Of a stretch of 64,000 nt of DNA, positions 55,303 to 64,000 are shown piece by piece. Position numbers and translations under genes: made by a program. A model generated the notes under the pieces. The model did no database searches and was not told where the DNA came from. It saw nothing but the letters and a program-made list of their open reading frames with translations. This DNA comes from Ulva prolifera (lineage: Eukaryota > Chlorophyta > Ulvophyceae > Ulvales > Ulvaceae), in the NCBI GenBank assembly GCA_023078555.1, contig CM041197.1, positions 10,875,757 through 10,939,756 of the forward strand, in the 5' to 3' direction. Position 1 is the first letter of the stretch. Each line of letters begins with the position of its first letter.

Positions 55303-58300
55303 GTGCGGTGGCTGTTTCTGTGCACATGCATGCATGCCTCTATCGTGTGTATGCATCATCCACCGCAAGCGTGCACGTATACATGTGTTGGGTACCAGGT
55401 TTTAATCTTCAGCGGGTAGCGATCCGGGTTGTGGTGGCGGGCACCCACATATCTGGACCATGGGCCGGGCCACCGTCCGACGTACATGAATGTGCGTCAT
55501 GCATGCATGAATTGGCTGGGCTAGCACCAGTCTGTGTTGTGCCTGACTGACCAGCACTGCAGGTAGCACTTTCATGGGAGTCTGTTTCTGGGGTAGCAAT
55601 AGCACGTGTCAGCGTATATGGTCCTGTTCATCCGAACACACCAGTTCCCGGTAACTCACATTTTATTTTCTTTGACATGGACATGGGTAAGACGACATCG
55701 CATTTACTTGAACTTCAGTGCTATCCAAACATGGAGTCACCGTTGAATCATGCCAATGCTAGTTAGACTCAGACGTGGTCAGTGGCTGAAGGTGTGTGCT
55801 GCAGAGGAGGGGGACTTGAGGCTGGTGGGCCAGGTCGACATCAACGGTTTCTCCACCGGAGCCCTCCAGGTCTTCCGCAATGGTGCCTACGGCGCGGTCT
55901 GTATCGAGGGCTTTGATGCGGTCGATGCGGGAGTGGCGTGCCGCCAGCTGGGCTTCGTCGGCGGCACGGCGATTCCGCTTGCGATCCGGCGCCGTTTTGG
56001 TCGACTGGAGCAGAGGCTGTTGATCGAGGTGTGGCCTGCCTGCTACCGTCTCCTGGGTGAAGAAAGTTTGGAACAGGCTGAACCACATAACAATTGTTGC
56101 AGCAAAGTAAGTACATCAGTCATCCACTCCACATACATACCTGGCATGGCTTCATCTGTACATGTTCGATGCAGCCTTGCATCGTTTTTTGGGAAGCTCC
56201 GCACTTGATGTGATTGGAGACATGTTTGGGACAGCGGAGCCGGTGTGCACATGCTCATTTCATGTGGTGAGTGATGTGTGGTGTGTTGTGCTGAGTCGGT
56301 GATCATCAAGCGATGCAATGTGCACGCGCAGCCCCCAGTTTCTGCAGTTCTGGCTGCAGACTCGTCTTTGTCCTTGCGTCACATGCTCATGTTGAACAAC
56401 ATTGATTAGTACACGTATCACAACTGTTTTGTTTAGTTCATGTTCAACGCGGCCTTGCTGCAATGGCTGAACACCCGGGGCACACAGTGGTTATCAGAAG
56501 CCGGAACTATTAACCCTGCTTCAGTACAAGTAGAGGCCATCGGGACGAAAGTCGACCATGGTGCCCATGCAGGACACAGGCAAAGACTGTGATGCGCATG
56601 GATGAAGCAGGAATGCGAACGTGAACATACATCATTCATGTATGCTTGATGTCGTGAGGTGAACCATGTGCTCGGTGGGTGTGCCAGGAATTCAGTTTGT
56701 ACTTGAGCCTGGCTATGAAACGGTGCTGTTCTGGCATGCCGGCTCGAGAATGAATGCGCAGAGCCTCGTTGCAGGGGATCCTGGCTCCCATGGTGCTGGA
56801 GAATCTGGGGTGCACAGGCGATGAGGCCCGCCTGGTGGACTGCCCGGGCTCACAGCAGAGCGACCTGAACGATTACGGGTACATCACAGACTACGGCTAC
56901 ACATACTATGGCTTCAGAACCGATGGCTGCGACCCCCTTGAACCTTCGTATGCCTTTGTCGCCTGTGGCAACACCACTGGCCCAGGTGCGAATCCGCATG
57001 CGCCCGTGTGGTTGCCGCGCGCATGGACGGCATGCAGGCCCGCTCGCGAAGGCCTTGAGCAGGTCATGCGAGCGTACGTGGCTCACCCCACCTAAGTACA
57101 CGTGTCCAACATGACAGTGCTGTTGCAATAGACGTGAGCAGTAGCTGGTTCGTTTGTTTTGTTTCATCCGGACGGAAACGATTGATGTCACGTTGGGCAA
57201 TACATCTCCTGTGTACCACATCAATAGGGCCGGGTCGACTTGCACCAATAGCAGACGTGCCACGTAGCAGTTGTGAAGATGCGCCTAGGCCGGTGCCATG
57301 TGCCTTGGGTAGGCATACGCTGACATGGCAAGCCAAACTCGTCCACATGCGACATTGACGTGTTGAACTTGATTCTAAAGTTGGGCTCAATGTGAACCAC
57401 GATACCAGCTGCACTGGAAATTTGCACAGCAACCACGTAGCGAACAAGGAATACCTACATCATGAGCTTGTCAATTTGAGTTCTGCACTGCAACGCTGGT
57501 GTGGTGGACCGTCGTTTGTGTGCGCACGTGCGCATCGCCCACCTGTGGCAGTCCTCGTTCTCTGCAGAGCCGGGCGACCTGAGGCTGACCGGAGGCGTGG
57601 CGTCCGAGGATGGAAACTCTGAGTTTGGGCGGCTGGAGGTGTTCAACGCTGGGGGCTGGGGCACCGTCTGCGACCGCACCGGCGTCAGCTTTGGCGGGAA
57701 CATCAACCTTGGCGTGGTCACGGACGAATCGGTGAACGTCGCCTGCAGGCAGCTCGGTTTTGCGAACGGCACAAAGTCTCAGATCTCAGAACGCCCTCTC
57801 TTCAAGCCTGCTTCCTTGCAAGATTTAAACATCTTTTCCAGCGGGAGCCTGTGAGCAGGTGGTGAATTGGCCGCAATGTCTGCAGCTCTGTACAGGTGCA
57901 TGTGCCGACGAAACAAAGCCAGAGAGGCAGGTAGCACCGCAGGTCACAGACATGGTCACGACACACCCACGCAACCACCAGCATGCAACACAGTCATGCG
58001 CACCCATGTGTGCATGTATGACCACCTCACATGAGACAAGTCTGATGCAGTGGGTGTCTGACTTGAAGTCAGGGCAACAGAGCACATGCATGCAGCTGCT
58101 GGCAGCGTTCCACCCTCACAGAAGCGAGTGTACGCTGACAATGCATGCTTGCAGAGGCGAAGCATTCGTGACGCGCGCACACTTGCGGACAGGCGCGTGC
58201 CGACGTGGCTTGCCGGCGCCAGATGCCTCGGCAGCGAGGCCTCCCTGACTGACTGCCCGGGTGTTGCGTTTGGCAACAACACGGACGCCTGCGGCTTCGA

Positions 58301-61300
58301 CACTACCCTCGTCGTATCATGCTTCATTGAGCCGGACCCAAGTGCGTTTGTTCCGATGCATGTGATGAGTCGGACGACATTCCCGTGATGTAGTTGAGTC
58401 ATCCATTGTCTGCGAGTCGCTGTGTAGGGTTGCGTGTGCGTCCAAGCCAATGTGCCTGCCAGCAGCAAGCCATGGGAATGCTCTGAGTCGCAAGGCTGCT
58501 GTAGATTTAAGCGATGTCGCTGTCCTAATGCTTTGCCAGGTTGGGAGCAATGTCCAACATCTTTATCCCCAAAGCCTCGTGGGAGTTCTGCATGATACTG
58601 TAACCGTAGCATGTTACCATAACAAAAAAAAACTTGGAAAGCATCTGACATCCATGTAGAGCTCATCGGTGTTGCCTGCCCTGCTAAGCATGTTTTGCTC
58701 AGATGAGTGTTCCAACGTTCAGGCAGGGACGGTGACCTGCGGCTGGTGGGTGGCAATTCGGGCCCGGGGTATGAGTACGGCCGCCTCGAGATCTTCTTGC
58801 GGGGGTTCTGGAGCACCATCTGCGACAACGGCGGCTTCACCCCGGACTCGGCGCAGGTGGCCTGCAGCATCCTCGGCTATGACGGCGGCTCCTCGCTTCA
58901 GTTCAGGCAGCCGTATGCGGGCTCTGGCGCTGAGAACCAGGTAGGCTCCCTCCACACACAAGCACCCATGTTTAGGGGGAACCTGCACGTCTCATGCCGC
59001 AAGACATTCCCAATGAAAGACATCGTCTCATCTGTGCTGACCTGATCACATGATTATTGATCTCGGCTCCGACATGCACCTGTAGACTCGTAGCGGAACG
59101 TGCCCGTGGCACTGCAAGTGAACCCTGATGTGATATCGACGCAGTTCAGCTGTTCTGTTCATCTGTACCAAAGACTGCATGGTGTGAGTGAAGGTGTTGA
59201 TCTCTGCAGTGCCACTATATGGTGGCATGTGAGCGTGACTGTCACATTTGATACTACGAGAGCCGGTGGACTCCCTGCACATGGCATCGTGGCGTATACG
59301 TGATGATACGGCAATTAGGAGATGCATGCACACGGGGCCCTGCGGTCCGCGGACTCACACTTTGGCCCCGACTTGAAGTCACATGCATGCTGGGCGATTG
59401 CAGTCGGTCATGCGGTCATGCTCGTAATTTGCACAGCATGCTACTTGGTGCCCACCTCGGCAGCGTACTTATTTTGTGCGTGCTCAAGTGTGTATTTAGT
59501 GTGTTGTTCTTGGTAGGTGGTCTTGCGTTTCGGCTGCTTGCTGCTTTCGCGTTGCCACTTTGTCGCCTTTGCCATTGGAAAACAACGTGCGAGCAGAGTG
59601 AAAGTCTACAAGAACTGCAATTGCAGGTGCTGGCAGCCATCTTGCCGGTGGCGCTGGCCACAGTCGACTGCAACGGAACCGAGACATCCCTCCTGGACTG
59701 CTCCTCGAGGCCGAATGATGTGGGGGGCTGCAATATCGCCGGAACCAACCTCACAGATGCGACGGTCCTCACCTGCAGCAACACCACAGCTGGTGTGCAC
59801 TTTCCCACAAACCTGCCTTGAGCTTCCCTGAGGAATCTACGTACTACTGCGACTGTATTTTCAATCTGTACAGCTATCGTAATCCACGGGCAGGCTTTCA
59901 ATGCGCCATTGAGCGCCGCGCCGTTGCACACTCAGCCGTGGAGCATCCCATGCAAGCCACGGCACTCAGAACTGGCTCTGCCTCCGCATCGTAAACGTCT
60001 CCGCATCGCACCCGTCTCCTCCGCGTCGTACCCATCTCGTCCGCATCGTACACGTCTCCTCCGCATCGTGCACGTCTCCTCCGGTCACGTACCAGGTCTT
60101 GTCGACGCAATGCACATGACATGCATGCGCAGCATTCCGCTCATTCATGCAGCCACCTCTTGACTGGGGTTTCGAACTGTCAACCATACGCAAATACTTC
60201 AAACATCACAGCTACCCCAGTTTTATTTGTTCTGTGTTCATGCGGAGCCCATGCCCATACAGACTGCCCTGACCCACCGCCACCAGAGGAGGGCTCCCTG
60301 CGCCTCCGCGGCGGCTTCGGCGGGCCCTGCGACCCCGTGCACACCGGCTTCGTTGAGGTCTTCCACTTTGGCGAGTGGGGTGCCATCTGCAACGGCCAGG
60401 ACCGCACGGACCGGCTCGCCGCGGATGTCATCTGCCGCCAGCTCGGCTTCCCCCACGGCACCCTCGTCGACCCGCTTGTCAACATTCCAGACTACATCGA
60501 TTACTTTTATTCTAATGACTACGACTACGGCCGGCGCTACAGCCCTCCGGAGGAAGAGGCCGAGGAGGAGCAGGAGCGGTTCTGGCTGAGTCGCGTGCAT
60601 TGCCGCGGGCCTGAGGAGAAGCTTGTCGACTGCGACCTCGGCCAGGGTTTCCGCACAAACAACGGCGGCTGCACTTCGAATCCGATCCGCCTGACGGTCG
60701 CCTGCCGGACGTTCCCGGTCACGGAAGCACTGGAGGACGTCACCACACCGGGAGCAGGTGCGTCCTCAACACAGAAAAGGAATAAAATGTCTATGCGCAG
60801 CGTGACCCGCGGGCCCCGCTGTCCATGAGGCGCGCCTCATGGACTTCTTCTGAAGTGTGGCGTTGCATGAATGTGAATATGTTCCCTTGAGCCTGTACTT
60901 GGGTCACCCCTTGTACGTTTATTGCTGTCAGCTGCTGTGTCATGCTTTCACGGACTTTTGAAAATTTGTGGGGTCGCCCAGCCAATAGGGAGTTCCACCT
61001 TTTCCACGGGCCGATCAGGCCTGATCCTGCAGGAGCTCTGACATTTGTTTTGCTGCCCGTGTTGAGGTCTGCCGGTTGTGTAACACGCCCTTGAAATGTA
61101 AAGGTGATGTGGATGTGCACGCGGATGTGCTGGAACTGAACTAGGTGATGGAGAGACAATTTACGTTGATGCCAGACGCTGTACTGGCGGTCCTCGCGCG
61201 CATGCAGACGCCTATAATGGGTGTTGCAGCTGACTTGCATCCGCTGCCGCCATCATGGCCGTCACGTACTGAACACCAATTTACGTGTTGTGTTCAACGA

Positions 61301-62776
61301 TATGTCAACATTCACTGCAGAGGAAGGAGACCTTCGGCTTGTGGACCAGGTCGCGGTCTCCAACTGGGAGCTTGGCCGCCTCGAGATCTTCTTCGAGGGC
61401 TCCTGGAGCCAGGTCTGTGCACGGGAGTTTGACGGAGCAGACGCGGACGTCGCCTGCCGCCAGCTCGGCTTCGGCGCCGGCTCCGTCGGACCGACCCGCG
61501 CCAACGGGCTCCCTGCGGCAGAGCAGCGACTGGTCTTCCCGGTGGTGGCGCTGACGACGCCCGGCTGTACCGGCTCCGAGGTGTCGCTGCTGGACTGCGC
61601 GCCGATGCCATCCTTCTTGCGGCGATCCGATTCCCGCGACTGCTTCGGTTCCACCAATCCGGGACTGACACTTGCCTGCGTCTCTGACCCAGAGGATGGT
61701 GAGCATCTCCTGGAAGTCATTCTAGGGAGCCTCTGTTTCAACTGTTAACACATGCATGTCAGAGTGTAGGCAGACCCGGCCACCCGCATATTTACTTCGG
61801 TGAGGACCCCACTAGTACATACAAAGCGCTCTGTTCGGGAATGCATGGGGCCAGTGGTCTTGGCCGGCCAGTGGTCTTGGCCCCTGTCTGCGTATGCTGT
61901 CTGTGTTTTCAAGGCAGACTCTGTGTTTTGCAGCAGACTGTGGTGACATTAGTCCGTACAGATGCGCATGTCGTCTGCTGGACCAAGCACATGCTGTCAG
62001 TGCAGCCTTGATACCTACATCAACTTGGGTATTCTTTCCGTATGTAGGAGAGGAGGGTGCGGTGCGCCTAACTGATGGTGGAGGCGGCCAGGAGGGCGAC
62101 CCGGCCTCTGGCCTTGGGATCTTGGAGATCTTCCATGCTGGCGCTTGGGGAACGGTGTGCGAAGGGCAGCGTGGCTCTCGCCCTGATGACTACGGGCCAC
62201 CCCTGACAGATGTACGCGCCACACTGGACTGCCACACTGGACTGCTGCACGGCACCTCTATGCATATGGCCAGTGCCTTGGAACGCATCCTTGTCTTCCC
62301 CATTGCTACCACAGACTCGCCTGCACATGGGTACACTTTACGGGCCGTGACTTGAGTAACTGTGATATGCCTCACACTCGAGTAATACTAGCGCTCTCTG
62401 AAGTATGTCATCATGCTCTGCTACACGCTTGCACACCCGAGTGTGTTCCAGAACCACATGTTGCTGTGTGCTGTTTAGCCACCTGCACGTGATGCTACAT
62501 CATTGTCCGAATGCCAATGCTGATGTGGTTTCGGTGGTGTGTGCAGAGCACCCCGGCCATCATCTGCCGGCAGATGGGCTTTGCGGACGGCACCTTCCAA
62601 GATGTGCGGTCGATCCCCGCCGATGTGACGCTGCTGCCTGCCTGGCTCGGCCGCATCTCCTGTGTGGGGAACGAGCCCACTCTTACTGAGTGTGATGACC
62701 TGGAGTTTGGCAACACGGAGACGTGCGGCCTCACGCAGCGCCTCATCTGCACTGGCAGAGACGGCTCTGGTCCAGG

Positions 62777-62812
<36 letters not shown>

Positions 62813-64000
62813 ATTTTCCCCCATTCCGGTGCCGTGGGTGCATACCATTCTTCAATTCACCTATTGAAAGTTGTCCTGTGTCTACTGATGGCCACAGTAG
62901 GCCGCCAGTAGTACGCAAGCCAAGGACAGTCAGAGCACATCTGCGTTCTGACCCCTTCGGCCGCCTCTAGCCACACTGCGTTCTCTCTTCGTCAGAGGCA
63001 TGCGTGTAGGTGTTGTAGCATGCGAGAACAACACCTTGATCTCAAACGTGGTGTGACTGTCAAGGACTTGCAGGGCCTGCACAGGGCGCCGCTCGGCTCA
63101 CCGGCGGCAGTGCCGACCCCGGCGGCACCTGGGCGTACGGCCGCCTCGAGGTCTCCGACGGGAACTTCTTCAGCATCGTCAAAGACCGCAATGGCGCCCA
63201 GTCCCTCGGGCGCCGCGGCGTGCAGGTCGCGTGCCGCACCCTCGGATTTGCCGACGGCGCTCAGGTTCTGTCGGGCGCCCTGTCGGGGCTTCCGGGGCCG
63301 GCCGGGGACGTCGACTCGCTTGGCCGCATCGCGTGCCAGGGTGACGAGGCGACGCTGGCAGACTGCGAGTTTGCATCGGATTACAGTTCGGATTACGGCC
63401 AGTTCGTTGGAGACAGCGCTGTCGCGTTGGTCTGCATCAACCCTTCAGGTGCTGCCTACTCTTTGACTCTTTCAAACCCGGAGGAAGTAGGCTCTGAGGC
63501 AGACAGAATATGCTGTATATGGATTGCGGTACACACTACAGTATGTGCCATGCATGCCTTGCTTGGCAAATTTCGGAACAGACACTGCAACAGCCTTGCA
63601 CAGGTATCTCACGCCATGGTGTGATGCTCCTCCATGCGCCACCAAGATGTGGCTCAGGATGTGTATCGACCTCATGACAGTTTTGGACGCGCGCATGCAT
63701 GCAACCATGCAGCCACCGCATCAGGCACGCTTCATCTAGGAGCGTGACAACGTGATGCATGCGCAACAGCTATTCAATCAAGACAGTCACAATTTCACCA
63801 CCGAGGACTGAAGGTATAGACATATGCTGATGCAGGCTGCTCCGTAGACCCCACCACCCCGGCGCAGGGCGACGTCCGCCTCGTCGACATCTCTGGCATC
63901 ACCTCCCAGGCCGAAGCCTGCGACGACGTCCACTTTGGGGCAGTCGAGTTCTTCAACGACGGCCGCTGGGGCCGCATCTGCAGCGGCCGCTTCGGGGGCC
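54945..64000 (+). CDS. SRCR gene 2: tandem paralog of SRCR gene 1, runs off the window
   Basis: Same 13-exon plan as gene 1: 54945-55302, 55805-56028, 56775-56985, 57568-57788, 58155-58341, 58723-58940, 59627-59792, 60263-60757, 61321-61698, 62048-62211, 62547-62769, 63074-63448 and 63836 onwards. The ATG at 54945 gives a signal peptide with core VAAAALAALLTASPAHA. An x-R-P stalk (GRPARPERPGRPARPERPAR) and a Pro/Glu linker follow. Eight SRCR domains come next, the last cut by the window end after about 55 codons. Exon lengths and phases match gene 1 closely, showing a recent-to-moderate tandem duplication. Exon 4 lacks a GT donor where gene 1 has one (GA at 57789). Exon 11 uses an earlier donor (62770). 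Secretion is likely; ligand unknown. Confidence 0.8.
55805..56985 (+). CDS. SRCR gene 2, domain 1 (two exons)
   Basis: Exons 55805-56028 and 56775-56985. Landmarks are GDLRLVGQVDINGFSTGALQ, YGAVCIEGF, VACRQLGFVGG, CTGDEARLVDCPGS and SYAFVACGNTTGP. Six Cys, and a Tyr-rich loop (DYGYTYYGF). Confidence 0.85.
57568..58341 (+). CDS. SRCR gene 2, domain 2 (two exons)
   Basis: Exons 57568-57788 and 58155-58341. Landmarks are GDLRLTGGVASEDGN, GGWGTVCDRTG, VACRQLGFANG, CLGSEASLTDCPG and TTLVVSCFIEP. The expected donor at 57789 reads GAACGC, where the paralog has GTCCGT. Reading on gives a stop at about 57852, so splicing here may be non-canonical or impaired. Confidence 0.75.
58723..59792 (+). CDS. 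SRCR gene 2, domain 3 (two exons)
   Basis: Exons 58723-58940 and 59627-59792. Landmarks are GDLRLVGGNSGPGYEYGRLE, STICDNGGF, VACSILGYDGG, VDCNGTETSLLDC and ATVLTCSN. Confidence 0.85.
59981..60078. repeat. Tandem repeat, about 20 bp x 5, in an SRCR intron
   Basis: Units resemble CCTCCGCATCGTACACGTCT, one shortened by three bases. Within the intron between domains 3 and 4. Confidence 0.85.
60263..60757 (+). CDS. SRCR gene 2, domain 4 (single exon)
   Basis: 495 nt, phase 1-1. Landmarks are GSLRLRGGFGGPCDPVHTGF, WGAICNGQDR, VICRQLGFPHG, CRGPEEKLVDCDLGQGF and LTVACRTFP. It has an extra Cys pair and an acidic Tyr/Glu insertion (DYDYGRRYSPPEEEAEEEQE). The donor is a normal GT, unlike gene 1. Confidence 0.85.
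61321..61698 (+). CDS. SRCR gene 2, domain 5 (single exon)
   Basis: 378 nt, phase 1-1. Landmarks are GDLRLVDQVAVSNWELGRLE, SWSQVCAREF, VACRQLGFGAG, CTGSEVSLLDC and LTLACVSDPED. Six Cys. Confidence 0.9.
62048..62769 (+). CDS. SRCR gene 2, domain 6 (two exons)
   Basis: Exons 62048-62211 and 62547-62769. Landmarks are GAVRLTDGGGGQEGD, AWGTVCEGQRG, IICRQMGFADG, CVGNEPTLTEC and RLICTGRDG. The donor TCTG|GTCCAG keeps phase; a 34 C run follows nine bases later. Confidence 0.8.
62779..62812. repeat. Poly-C run of 34
   Basis: Uninterrupted C tract just inside the intron after exon 11 of SRCR gene 2. Its length may be misread by sequencing. Confidence 0.9.
63074..63448 (+). CDS. SRCR gene 2, domain 7 (single exon), four Cys only
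   Basis: 375 nt, phase 1-1. Landmarks are ARLTGGSADPGGTWAYGRLE, VACRTLGFADG, IACQGDEATLADC and VALVC. It lacks the same two Cys as its paralog (FSIVKDR and YSSDYGQ regions). Confidence 0.85.
63836..64000 (+). CDS. SRCR gene 2, domain 8 (partial, cut by window end)
   Basis: Starts CSVDPTTPAQGDVRLVDISG and continues ACDDVHFGAVEFFNDGRWGR with IC and GRFGG. Matches domain 8 of gene 1 at 46446. Confidence 0.85.

Noticed and set aside
1-64000. Bacterial or contaminant origin
   Set aside because: Dozens of phase-consistent spliceosomal introns, LTR, LINE and hAT remnants, and SRCR domains are all eukaryotic.

Overview
The window is nuclear DNA of a eukaryote with GC-rich genes, many short spliceosomal introns (mostly GTGCGT/GTGTGT donors and TGCAG acceptors) and abundant TGCATG words. 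TGTAA motifs follow two of the transposase genes, which is the usual poly(A) signal of green algae. Together with tandem multi-SRCR genes this suggests a chlorophyte, possibly volvocalean. That assignment is inference. I see no rRNA, tRNA or CRISPR.

Left part (1-25.3 kb) is a nest of mobile elements. Two copies of a large intron-rich element encode a tyrosine recombinase (YR). Copy 1 (3-8969) carries the YR gene and a Cys-rich gene. Copy 2 (about 13985-20264) carries a Pif1-like helicase gene followed by the YR gene. A deletion derivative lies at 20265-20843. A Copia-type fossil sits in an intron of copy 1. Between the copies lies a 4.6 kb unit (9253-13873, CTTG target duplication) whose two ends are 760 bp direct repeats, each with its own inverted termini. 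Inside it is a DDE-type transposase gene split by an intron, and in that intron an antisense PD-(D/E)XK-type nuclease gene. A second, diverged element at 20844-23850 has the same arrangement, although its nuclease is interrupted by a solo LTR. A solo copy of the 760 bp repeat, with a CATG target duplication, lies in an intron of YR copy 1.

Middle part (25.3-38.7 kb) is mostly anonymous, with a hairpin-bearing minisatellite, a LINE scrap, a decayed SRCR module and a 110 bp inverted fragment of an SRCR exon.

Right part (38.7-64 kb) holds two tandem paralogous secreted-protein genes. Each has a signal peptide, an x-Arg-Pro triplet stalk and eight SRCR domains. Every domain is bounded by phase 1 introns and four are split by internal phase 0 introns. 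The first gene is complete through domain 8 at 46955. The second starts at 54945 and runs off the window in domain 8. Between them lies a 2.56 kb TIR element (9 bp target duplication) into which a defective hAT element with a 65 bp-arm perfect palindrome has inserted.
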